NCBI GenBank assembly: GCA_964653025.1
Contig: CAZZBZ010000054.1
Location: forward strand, 1 to 21,943
Origin: JABWAM01 sp964653025
GTDB taxonomy: Bacteria > Verrucomicrobiota > Verrucomicrobiia > JABWAM01
Direction of reading: 5' to 3'
DNA: 21,943 nt
Numbering within the stretch: position 1 is the first letter of the stretch; every line of letters starts with the position of its first letter. The notes below the pieces were generated by a model. The model worked only from the letters and a program-made list of their open reading frames with translations, was not told where the DNA came from and did not search any database. The translations under genes and the position numbers were made by a program. Of the stretch, positions 7,469 to 13,866 are shown piece after piece.

Positions 7469-8497
7469 TCAGTTCCGCGGGGAGATCGCAGGCTTCCCTC
7501 CGTAGTTCTTCCGGTACCATGTGCGGAAGGAGGAGTCCTTGAGGCGCAGCCACCACGCGGGGTGGTCCCGGTACCATTGGACGGTCTCGGCAAGGCCGTC
7601 TTCGAGGGCAACGCGCGGGCGCCAGCCGAGCTGGCGGCGGGCCTTCGCGGTGTCCACGGCGTAGCGGCGGTCGTGGCCGAGGCGGTCCTTGACGTGGCGG
7701 ATGAGCGTCGGGGGTTTGCCGAGGAGGCGGAGGATCGCGTGAATGATGCGGAGGTTCGGGGGTTCGGTGCCGGCTCCAAAGTTATAGATCTCCCCGGGAC
7801 GGCCATGTTCGAGGGCGGCGAGGACGCCGCGGCAGTGGTCGCGCGCATGGATCCAGTCGCGGCGCTGGAGGCCATCGCCGTAGACAGGGAGGGGCTGGTC
7901 GACGAGGGCGTTGGTGATCATCAGCGGGATGAGTTTCTCGGGGAACTGCCACGGCCCGTAGTTATTGGTGCAGCGGGTGATCACGACCTCCTGCCCGTGG
8001 GTGTGATGGGCGGCGAGGCAGAGGAGGTCGGCGGCGGCCTTGCTCGCGGAATAGGCGGAGCTGGGGAGGAGGGGACCGTCCTCGCGGGCGCGGGCGCGCC
8101 CGCTGATCGAGCCGTAGACCTCGTCGGTGGAGACCTGGACGAAGCGGCGCACGCGCGCCGCACGGGCGGCGTCGAGGAGGTTCTGGGCGCCGAGGGTGTT
8201 CGTCCGGAGGAAGGGGGCGGCGCCGAGGATGCTGCGGTCCACGTGGCTTTCCGCAGCGAAGTTGACGACGGCGTCGGGGCGCTCGCGGACCAGGAGGGGG
8301 GCCATTGCGGAGCCGGCGATGTCGGCGCGGACGAAGCGGTAGCGCGGGTTGCGCGCGAGGTCGGCGAGGTTGCGTCCACGCCCCGCGTAGGTGAGCAGGT
8401 CCGCGTTTACAATACGCCAGCCTTTGCGGGTCGCGAGGACCTCGCGGATGAAGTGGCCCCCGATAAAGCCGCACCCCCCCGTGACGAGTAGTTTCAT
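7469..8497 (-). CDS. rmlB: dTDP-glucose 4,6-dehydratase (RmlB)
   Basis: Extended short-chain dehydrogenase that converts dTDP-glucose to dTDP-4-keto-6-deoxyglucose in the cytoplasm, supplying 6-deoxyhexoses such as rhamnose. The 342-aa product starts MKLLVTGGCGFIGGHF, with the NAD-binding glycine motif at 7-14. NADLLTYAGRGRNL matches the RmlB-specific stretch, the catalytic STDEVYG is at 123-129 (T124, D125, E126), and YSASK has Y149 and K153. TRCTNNYGPWQFPEKLIPLM and RDWIHARDHCRG are also RmlB hallmarks. The frame is open to 8533, but ATG 8497 fits the family N-terminus. No rmlA, rmlC or rmlD is present here. The gene is divergent from gmd and probably heads a unit with the enolase-superfamily gene. 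Confidence 0.94.
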   Translation of the reverse strand: MKLLVTGGCGFIGGHFIREVLATRKGWRIVNADLLTYAGRGRNLADLARNPRYRFVRADIAGSAMAPLLVRERPDAVVNFAAESHVDRSILGAAPFLRTNTLGAQNLLDAARAARVRRFVQVSTDEVYGSISGRARAREDGPLLPSSAYSASKAAADLLCLAAHHTHGQEVVITRCTNNYGPWQFPEKLIPLMITNALVDQPLPVYGDGLQRRDWIHARDHCRGVLAALEHGRPGEIYNFGAGTEPPNLRIIHAILRLLGKPPTLIRHVKDRLGHDRRYAVDTAKARRQLGWRPRVALEDGLAETVQWYRDHPAWWLRLKDSSFRTWYRKNYGGKPAISPRN

Positions 8498-8504
8498 GCA
8501 GCAG

Positions 8505-8533
8505 GGAATAGCTTGTTTGGAGGAGGGTGCCAA
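8505..8533 (-). promoter_or_regulatory. Candidate rmlB promoter (leaderless geometry)
   Basis: On the minus strand, TTGGCA (8533-8528), a 17-bp spacer and TATTCC (8510-8505), ending 7 nt before ATG 8497. No Shine-Dalgarno sequence is visible. Of the promoters proposed in this window it has the best -35 match with correct spacing. Confidence 0.45.
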
Positions 8534-8563
8534 GCTACGAAGACGAAGATCGGTGGTTATCAG

Positions 8564-8640
8564 GGTTCAACGGTTGAAAAACATCAGTTGATGAGGAGTC
8601 CAAAATACAAAACGTGCGGGGTTAGACCAACCGTTGAACC
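8564..8640. repeat. Inverted pair of a 13-bp repeat between rmlB and gmd, with an AACCGYTG tandem tail
   Basis: GGTTCAACGGTTG at 8564-8576 and its exact reverse complement at 8628-8640 are separated by 51 bp. The right arm runs on into 8-base-like units (AACCGTTG, AACCGTG, AACCGCTG, then AACCC) up to about 8657. A third copy of the 13-mer lies at 12235-12247. The arrangement sits in the divergent rmlB/gmd intergenic region. Confidence 0.8.
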
Positions 8641-8648
8641 GTGAACCG

Positions 8649-8677
8649 CTGAACCCAACAACCCATCCTCTTACCTT
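8649..8677 (+). promoter_or_regulatory. Candidate gmd promoter (leaderless geometry)
   Basis: CTGAAC (8649-8654), a 17-bp spacer and TACCTT (8672-8677), ending 7 nt before ATG 8685. The -35 box lies in the repeat tail described for this intergenic region. No Shine-Dalgarno sequence is visible. Confidence 0.35.
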
Positions 8678-8684
8678 GCTCATC

Positions 8685-9665
8685 ATGCCTCGCGCCTTCA
8701 TTACCGGGATCACGGGACAGGATGGGTCGTATCTGACCGAGCTCCTGGTCGGGAAGGGCTACGAGGTTCACGGTCTGGTGAGGCAATCGAGCGCGCGGCG
8801 GCCCCCTTGGATCGTGGACGTGGCGCCGTCAGCCGGGCGGCCGATCCTTCACGAGGGGGACCTTGCCGACGGGAGCGGGCTCGCGAGGCTGATCCACGAG
8901 ATCCGTCCGGACGAGATCTACCACCTCGGGGGGCAGAGCCACGTGCACGCGAGCTTCGACTCGCCCGAGCATACCTTCAATATCAACGCCTCGGGGACGG
9001 CGCGCCTTCTGGAATGCGTGCGGGAAGAAAAACTTCCCGCGCGCTTCTACCACGCCTCCACCTGCGAGATGTACGGTCGCGTCGAGACCGCGCCGCAGGA
9101 TGAGCGCACGCCCTTCCACCCTGTGAGTCCGTACGCCTGTTCGAAGACGGCGAGCCACCATCTCACCGTGTGCTATCGGGAGAGCTACGGGCTTTTTGCG
9201 TGCAGCGGGATTCTCTTCAACCACGAGTCGCCCCGGCGCGGGGAGGGGTTTGTCACCCGCAAGATCGCCCGCGGGGCGGTTGCCGCGAAGCTTCATGGGA
9301 AGAAGTTGCGCCTTGGGAACCTCGACACCCGCAAGGACTGGGGGTATGCGCCCGAGTACGTCGAGGCGATGTGGAGGATGCTCCAGCAGCCGAAACCGGT
9401 GGATTACGTCGTGGCGACGGGTGAGGCGCACAGCGTGCGGGAGTTCACCGAGGCCGCCTTCGCGCGGCTGGGGCTCGACTGGCGCGAGTTCGTGGAGACC
9501 GATCCCACGCAGGTCCGCCCCTCCGAGGTGGGGTTGCTTGTGGGTAACGCGGCCCGCGCGAAGAAAGATCTGGGTTGGGAGGCGAACACGCGCTTTGACG
9601 GGCTCGTGGCCATCATGGTGGATGCGGCGTTGCGTGAGATGGAAGGGGCTTCCGCGAATCCCTGA
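8685..9665 (+). CDS. gmd: GDP-mannose 4,6-dehydratase (Gmd)
   Basis: Converts GDP-mannose to GDP-4-keto-6-deoxymannose in the cytoplasm, the precursor of GDP-fucose, GDP-rhamnose or GDP-perosamine. The 326-aa product starts MPRAFITGITGQDGSYLTEL, with GITGQDG at 8-14 as the nucleotide-binding motif. LGGQSHVHASFD, the catalytic S125/T126/E128 in YHASTCEMYG, YACSK with Y150 and K154, and NHESPRRGEGFVTRKI are all diagnostic of Gmd. The frame is open from 8634, but ATG 8685 matches the family N-terminus. No GDP-fucose synthase (fcl), rmd or per gene follows. Instead an ECF sigma factor begins 19 bp after the stop, so gmd may be co-transcribed with the sigma-OppA pair. Confidence 0.93.
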   Translation: MPRAFITGITGQDGSYLTELLVGKGYEVHGLVRQSSARRPPWIVDVAPSAGRPILHEGDLADGSGLARLIHEIRPDEIYHLGGQSHVHASFDSPEHTFNINASGTARLLECVREEKLPARFYHASTCEMYGRVETAPQDERTPFHPVSPYACSKTASHHLTVCYRESYGLFACSGILFNHESPRRGEGFVTRKIARGAVAAKLHGKKLRLGNLDTRKDWGYAPEYVEAMWRMLQQPKPVDYVVATGEAHSVREFTEAAFARLGLDWREFVETDPTQVRPSEVGLLVGNAARAKKDLGWEANTRFDGLVAIMVDAALREMEGASANP

Positions 9666-9684
9666 GTAGTAATCGACCGAGACC

Positions 9685-10272
9685 ATGCCCGAGCTTCCCG
9701 AGGATCCCGATGCCGCGCTCATGGTTCGCTTCCGCGCGGGCGAGGAGGCGGCCTTTGAGGCGCTGGTCGGGAAGTTTCAGGGGCCGGTCTACAACTTCGT
9801 CATGCGCCACGTCAGCAATGCCGAGGACGCGGAGGATATCGCCCAGAACGTCTTTGTGCAGGTGGCGCGCAGTGCGGGGCGCTACACGCCCACGGCCCGT
9901 TTCACGACCTGGCTTTTCACCATCGCGCGAAACCTCTGCCTCAACGAGTACCGCCGCCGCCAGAGGCACCCACTCCAGTCGCTGGAGCAGGGCGCGTCGA
10001 ACGACCCCGAGGCTGAGCCGCCCCAGTATGCGGACCCCGCGGCCCGCCCCGCCCACGACGAACTTGCCGAGCGGGAGGTCCAGTCCCGCATTCGCGCCGC
10101 GATCGATCGGCTGCCCGAGAAGCAGCGCACTGCCGTGATGCTCTGTCGCTACGAGGAGCTGCCCTATGAGGAGATCGCCAAGGTACTTGGCGTGAGCGTG
10201 GGCGCCACCAAGTCGCTCCTCCACCGCGCGCGCGAGGCCCTCAAGGCCGAGCTGCGCGACATCCTCGGATGA
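9685..10272 (+). CDS. ECF-type RNA polymerase sigma factor
   Basis: The 195-aa sigma-70-family protein has only regions 2 and 4, as in the extracytoplasmic-function group. Region 2 spans about residues 12-95 (NAEDAEDIAQNVFVQV, then FTTWLFTIARNLCLNEYRRR, the -10 recognition part). An acidic, proline-rich linker runs from 100 to 130. Region 4 spans about 132-190 with RLPEKQRTAVMLCRYEELPYEEIAKVLGVSVGATKSLLHRAREAL rendered here in order as a helix-turn-helix for -35 binding. No anti-sigma gene follows, which is unusual. The stop overlaps the start of the OppA-like gene as ATGA. It is 19 bp behind gmd. No Shine-Dalgarno sequence is apparent before ATG 9685. Confidence 0.9.
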   Translation: MPELPEDPDAALMVRFRAGEEAAFEALVGKFQGPVYNFVMRHVSNAEDAEDIAQNVFVQVARSAGRYTPTARFTTWLFTIARNLCLNEYRRRQRHPLQSLEQGASNDPEAEPPQYADPAARPAHDELAEREVQSRIRAAIDRLPEKQRTAVMLCRYEELPYEEIAKVLGVSVGATKSLLHRAREALKAELRDILG

Positions 10273-11852
10273 ATGCGGCACGCGCGAGCGCGGCCGCATT
10301 CATCACCGCAGCCCTCCTTCTCGCAGGGTGCGGCCCCGCGACGCAGCGCGCCGATCTTGTGGTCCTCAACGGGGCCGAGCCGGAATCGCTCGATCCCGCG
10401 ATCATCACCGGGCAGCCCGAGGGGCGCATCGTCCTCTCGCTCTTCGAGGGGCTCACCTCGCGCGACCCCGAGGGGCGTGTCGTCCCCGGCGTAGCCGAGC
10501 GATGGGAGGTTTCGCGCGACGGTCGCCGCTACGTCTTTCACCTCCGCGCCGATGCGCGCTGGAGCAACGGGGAGGTCGTGACTGCGCGGGATTTCACCGC
10601 CTCCTGGCGGCGGACGCTCGCCCCCGAGACGGCCTCGGAGTACGCCTACCAGCTCTTTTATGTGCGGGGCGCGGAGGACTTCAACGCGGGGCGCGAGAAG
10701 AATTTTTCCCGGGTGGGCGTCCGCGCGCGCGACGACCGAACCCTCGAGGTCGAGCTGGTGAACTCGACCCCCTTCTTCCTCGACCTCTGCGCCTTCCCAA
10801 CCCTCATGCCGGTGAATATGGCGAGCGTGGAACGCCACGGGGACGACTGGATCAAGCCCGGGCGGCTCGTCTCGAACGGGGCGTTTCTACTCGAGGAGTG
10901 GCGCGTGAACCACCGTATTCGCCTTCGGGCGAACCCGTACTATTGGGATCGCGCGCGGGTTGCCCTCGGCACGGTGGATATCCTGCCAACGAGCCAGGCG
11001 AACACGGCCTTCAACCTCTACCATGCGGGCGAGGCCGACCTCGTCCTCGACAAGGGGCTGGTCCCCTCGATGCTCCTCAGCGCGGTGCGCACGCGGCGAG
11101 ATTTTCATTCCGCGCCCTTCCTGGGAACCTCGTTTTACCGCTTCAACGTGACGCGCAAGCCGTTTGACGACGTGCGCGTCCGCCGTGCCTTTTGCATGGC
11201 GGTGAACAAGCAGCGCCTCGTGGACAAGGTCACCCGCGCGGGGGAGACGATCGCGGACTCGCTCGTGCCGCCGGGGCTCGCGGGCTATGCCTCGCCGAAG
11301 GGGCTGGGGCACGATCCCGCGGCGGCGCGCGCGCTCCTTGCCGCCGCGGGTTTTCCCGGGGGCAAGGGGTTTCCGGTAGTTTCACTCCTCTACAACAAGT
11401 CGGAGCAGAACGAGGCGGTGGCCACCGAGATCCAGGACATGCTTGCGAAGGATCTTGGTGTGCGTGTCGAACTCCTCCAGCAGGAGTGGAAGGTCTATCT
11501 GAACTCAATGAGCTCGCTCGACTACGATTTCTGCCGCGCCTCATGGGTGGGGGACTACGCCGATCCGAACACCTTCATGGACATGTTCGTGACCGGTGGC
11601 GGCAATAACCGCACGGGGTGGTCGAACAGGGCCTACGACGGGCTCATCCGCGCGGCGTCGAGCGAACTCGACCCAAAGAAGCGCATGGAAATTTTTCAAC
11701 AGGCGGAAACGATCCTCTGCCGCGAGGAGGTCCCGATCCTCCCGCTTCACTATTATGTCGGGGTACAGTTCTACAACCCCGATCGCATCACCGGTTTTTG
11801 CGCAAACGTCCTCGATGAGCATCCGCTCAAGTATCTCCGCGTTCGCAGGTAG
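10269..11852 (+). CDS. OppA-like peptide/oligosaccharide ABC transporter substrate-binding lipoprotein
   Basis: The 527-aa protein is of the family 5 extracellular solute-binding type (OppA/DppA). The N-terminus is a lipoprotein signal peptide with lipobox LLAGC and acylated C21, so it should be membrane-anchored and an Lnt substrate. Family features are GAEPESLDPAIITGQPEGRI, LFEGLTSRDPEGRVVPGVAE, WSNGEVVTARDFTASWRR, the GAFLLEEWRVNHRIRLRANP strand, and the C-terminal LPLHYYVGVQFY. The family usually binds peptides but also nickel, haem or oligosaccharides; the ligand here is unknown. No OppB, C, D or F genes lie next to it, so it is an orphan. It starts inside the sigma-factor stop codon (ATGA), implying translational coupling. 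The convergent gap downstream carries the 150-bp structured repeat. Confidence 0.92.
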   Translation: MNAARASAAAFITAALLLAGCGPATQRADLVVLNGAEPESLDPAIITGQPEGRIVLSLFEGLTSRDPEGRVVPGVAERWEVSRDGRRYVFHLRADARWSNGEVVTARDFTASWRRTLAPETASEYAYQLFYVRGAEDFNAGREKNFSRVGVRARDDRTLEVELVNSTPFFLDLCAFPTLMPVNMASVERHGDDWIKPGRLVSNGAFLLEEWRVNHRIRLRANPYYWDRARVALGTVDILPTSQANTAFNLYHAGEADLVLDKGLVPSMLLSAVRTRRDFHSAPFLGTSFYRFNVTRKPFDDVRVRRAFCMAVNKQRLVDKVTRAGETIADSLVPPGLAGYASPKGLGHDPAAARALLAAAGFPGGKGFPVVSLLYNKSEQNEAVATEIQDMLAKDLGVRVELLQQEWKVYLNSMSSLDYDFCRASWVGDYADPNTFMDMFVTGGGNNRTGWSNRAYDGLIRAASSELDPKKRMEIFQQAETILCREEVPILPLHYYVGVQFYNPDRITGFCANVLDEHPLKYLRVRR

Positions 11853-12237
11853 GTGAAGGGTCGTGATCGGGGTACGCTCCGTCATGCCCATTTTGCAGGA
11901 GCCTCCCTCGTCCGCACGATCTTTGATTTGACTCGGTTCCTCCGATGCCGATGACCTGCATTTCCTTCCCCCTGATCCTCGCGTAACGAATGTCGCGACA
12001 CGTGTTTTTTCGGGGAGCACACGCGGCCCGCGTGTCCTGGCCGACGGCCCGTCGGCCAGTCTCCGAGGAAGAAATCGGTCCCGCGGCCGCGGGACGAGCC
12101 GCGTGTGCTCCCCAGACCATTCTCGAAGAGGATGGTGATCTACGAAATGGCGGAAACGGTTCCGCTCTAGAGAAACCGCTTAGGCGCGGATTTGGGCTTC
12201 CCCTCCGTCCTTGAGCTCTCGTGCCCGGGTTCGCGGT
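11853..12237. other. Convergent intergenic region (385 bp) between the two solute-binding protein genes
   Basis: No credible gene is seen. The region holds one copy of the 150-bp structured repeat (11969-12118) and, at its right end, the start of a GGTTCAACGGTTG repeat. Short open frames here follow the repeat itself and have no family signature. The remaining flanks (11853-11968 and 12119-12234) show nothing I recognise. No hairpin followed by a T-run is visible on either strand. Confidence 0.6.
11969..12118 (+). repeat. 150-bp structured repeat, copy 1 (Y-shaped inverted-repeat element)
   Basis: The copy is about 92 percent identical (12 differences in 150) to the reverse complement of 17289-17438, with no length difference. 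It starts with a conserved single-stranded-looking part (CCCCTGATCCTCGC..., 11969-12011) ending in a T-run. A 16-bp outer stem follows (12012-12027 with 12098-12113, GGGGAGCACACGCGGC and its complement), enclosing two hairpins: CTGGCCGACGG-c-CCGTCGGCCAG and the perfect 18-bp palindrome GTCCCGCGGCCGCGGGAC (12078-12095). Folding would give a three-way junction. No transposase is nearby and there is no target duplication at this copy. Confidence 0.9.
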
Positions 12238-12247
12238 TCAACGGTTG
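12235..12247 (+). repeat. Third copy of the GGTTCAACGGTTG repeat, overlapping a gene end
   Basis: Identical to 8564-8576 and to the complement of 8628-8640; with the latter the match extends to 15 bp. On the minus strand it supplies the last codon (Arg) and the TGA stop of the solute-binding protein gene ending at 12238. Confidence 0.8.
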
Positions 12248-13866
12248 GGAATCTCGTGAGCAGGATCAAGGGGGGACGGCAGCTTCGTGTGGCCCCGGGC
12301 ATTCTCATACCGCCGAAGGCTTTCAAAGGAGCTGAAGCGGCGGGAGAGGAGGCCCTCGGCGAGCGCGCGGGCCCGGGAGGAGGGCGGGGTGCCGAGCCGT
12401 TCGACCGACCGCTCGTAGGCGAGGCGGATCTCGTCCTGGTTGAACGAGAGCTGGTGGTCCCGCGCCCGGTCCATGCGAAAATACTCGTCGGTGTTCCTCG
12501 TGAACAGCGGCAGGAATCGGGCGAGGTAGCCCTCGTAGTCGAGTCGCCCACAGGCGTGCAGGTTCATCAGTTCCTCGTAGGCGATGTCGTTTCGGGGGCC
12601 GACCGAGAGGGACATCCCGCGGCGGACGCCCCGAAAGCGGGGCCAGAAGGGCTCGATGAAGGGAGCGGGAAGATTGCCCCGGATCATCGGGATCCACTGG
12701 ATGCGCCGATTCAGGAGGTCATTCATCGGCTTGCTGCTCATGAACTTCAGGAAGTCGAGGGCCACGCCGGGGTGGGCTGAGCGGCGGTTCAAGCCGAAGC
12801 TGAAAGAGCCGGAGAGGTCCTCTGCCTCGCGCCCGACGATGAACTTGCCGAACTCAGGATCCGAGGAGGAGGGCATCGCAAAGTCGCAGATGCCGATCTC
12901 GAAGTCCGCCTGGCGCGCGTAGCTCGCCGCATCCCAACTCCCGCTGGCGATCATCAGCGCCTTCTGCTGGATGAAGAGGAAGGCGGCGTCCATTCGGTCA
13001 GCCTGGGCAAACGAGGGTTGAAACTGCGGGATGAGAAGTTCCCGTGCCCGGAAGGTCGCGGCGAGGCGGGGGTCGCGGAAGTCCACCATGCCCCCGACGA
13101 GTGCCGCGGCGCGTTCCTCGTCGCTGACCTCCCCGTCGAGGTTGGTATCCACCGTGTTGTGGAACGTGGCGCTCAGAACGGTGTCGAGCCTCCCGAACAT
13201 GAGCTTGGTGTTGTAGCGCCCGGCGCCGGCGATGGGAACGAGCGTCTGGCCCGCCGCGCGTCCCTTCTCCTTGATGAGCTCGCACGTGCGCAGGAACTCG
13301 CGAAAATCGCCCGGCGGACGGTCGAGCCCGGTGAGTTCGCGGAGTTTCGTCTTGTTGTAGAAGAGGCGGATGGTGAATCCCGAGGCAGGGACTCCGTAGT
13401 ACTCCAGCAGTTCGGGAATGAAGCCTCCCTGCATCCCGTCGTAGTAGGTGTCCTTCCACGGGACGCCCGCGAGCGGGGTGCCCGCATTGTAGGGGTTGGG
13501 CTTGAGGATCTCCTCGGAGAGTGGCTCAAAGTAGCGCAGGAGGAGCTGGCCGAACTGGACCCCGGGGATCATGCCCATTTCAATGATCTCGGGTGCGGTG
13601 CCCCCGATAAGGCGGGTGGTCACCCACGACCCGTAGCCTCGCTCGCTGATGGGGATCTGCTGGATGACGACGTCGGGGTGAAGCTTCGAGTACTCGGTGG
13701 CGACCTCTTCGATCGCCTCCCCGATACCGGTCTCGAGTTGCCAGTGCACCATGCGGATGACCTTTCGGTTCCCCGTGGCTCCGGCGCGTCCAAGGGAGAG
13801 GACGTGTGCCAGCGCCGCGCCGAAGGCGACGACCAGGACGACGATCGCGAAACGAGAGCCTTTCAT
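12238..13866 (-). CDS. Sugar-type extracellular solute-binding protein with an EF-hand loop
   Basis: The 542-aa secreted protein resembles family 1 (UgpB/MalE-like) solute-binding proteins of ABC importers. The N-terminus MKGSRFAIVVLVVAFGAALA is a signal peptide or membrane anchor without a lipobox cysteine. Family features are ATEYSKLHPDVVIQQIPI, GGTAPEIIEMG, a hinge-region LFYNKTKLRELTGLDRPP and ALDFLKFMSSKPMNDLLN. Residues 240-251 (DTNLDGEVSDEE) match the EF-hand calcium loop at positions 1, 3, 5, 6, 9 and 12. Calcium sites of this kind are known in alginate-binding AlgQ1/AlgQ2 and in galactose-binding protein, so a saccharide ligand is plausible. No permease genes are adjacent. It overlaps the TPR-like gene by 4 bp (ATGA) and is probably translationally coupled to it. 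Confidence 0.88.
   Translation of the reverse strand: MKGSRFAIVVLVVAFGAALAHVLSLGRAGATGNRKVIRMVHWQLETGIGEAIEEVATEYSKLHPDVVIQQIPISERGYGSWVTTRLIGGTAPEIIEMGMIPGVQFGQLLLRYFEPLSEEILKPNPYNAGTPLAGVPWKDTYYDGMQGGFIPELLEYYGVPASGFTIRLFYNKTKLRELTGLDRPPGDFREFLRTCELIKEKGRAAGQTLVPIAGAGRYNTKLMFGRLDTVLSATFHNTVDTNLDGEVSDEERAAALVGGMVDFRDPRLAATFRARELLIPQFQPSFAQADRMDAAFLFIQQKALMIASGSWDAASYARQADFEIGICDFAMPSSSDPEFGKFIVGREAEDLSGSFSFGLNRRSAHPGVALDFLKFMSSKPMNDLLNRRIQWIPMIRGNLPAPFIEPFWPRFRGVRRGMSLSVGPRNDIAYEELMNLHACGRLDYEGYLARFLPLFTRNTDEYFRMDRARDHQLSFNQDEIRLAYERSVERLGTPPSSRARALAEGLLSRRFSSFESLRRYENARGHTKLPSPLDPAHEIPNR

Noticed and set aside
6069..7505. Long plus-strand open frame opposite the enolase-superfamily gene
   Set aside because: The opposing frame has all catalytic motifs; this one has none.
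12012..12113. Intrinsic terminator reading of the 150-bp repeat stem
   Set aside because: The T-run precedes the stem on the plus strand and appears as an A-run after it on the minus strand; no T-run follows the stem in either direction. The same holds for copy 2.
11827..12120. Short open frames inside the two 150-bp repeats, giving similar peptides
   Set aside because: The peptide similarity simply follows the DNA repeat; changes between copies preserve base pairing and not a reading frame, and there is no ribosome site.
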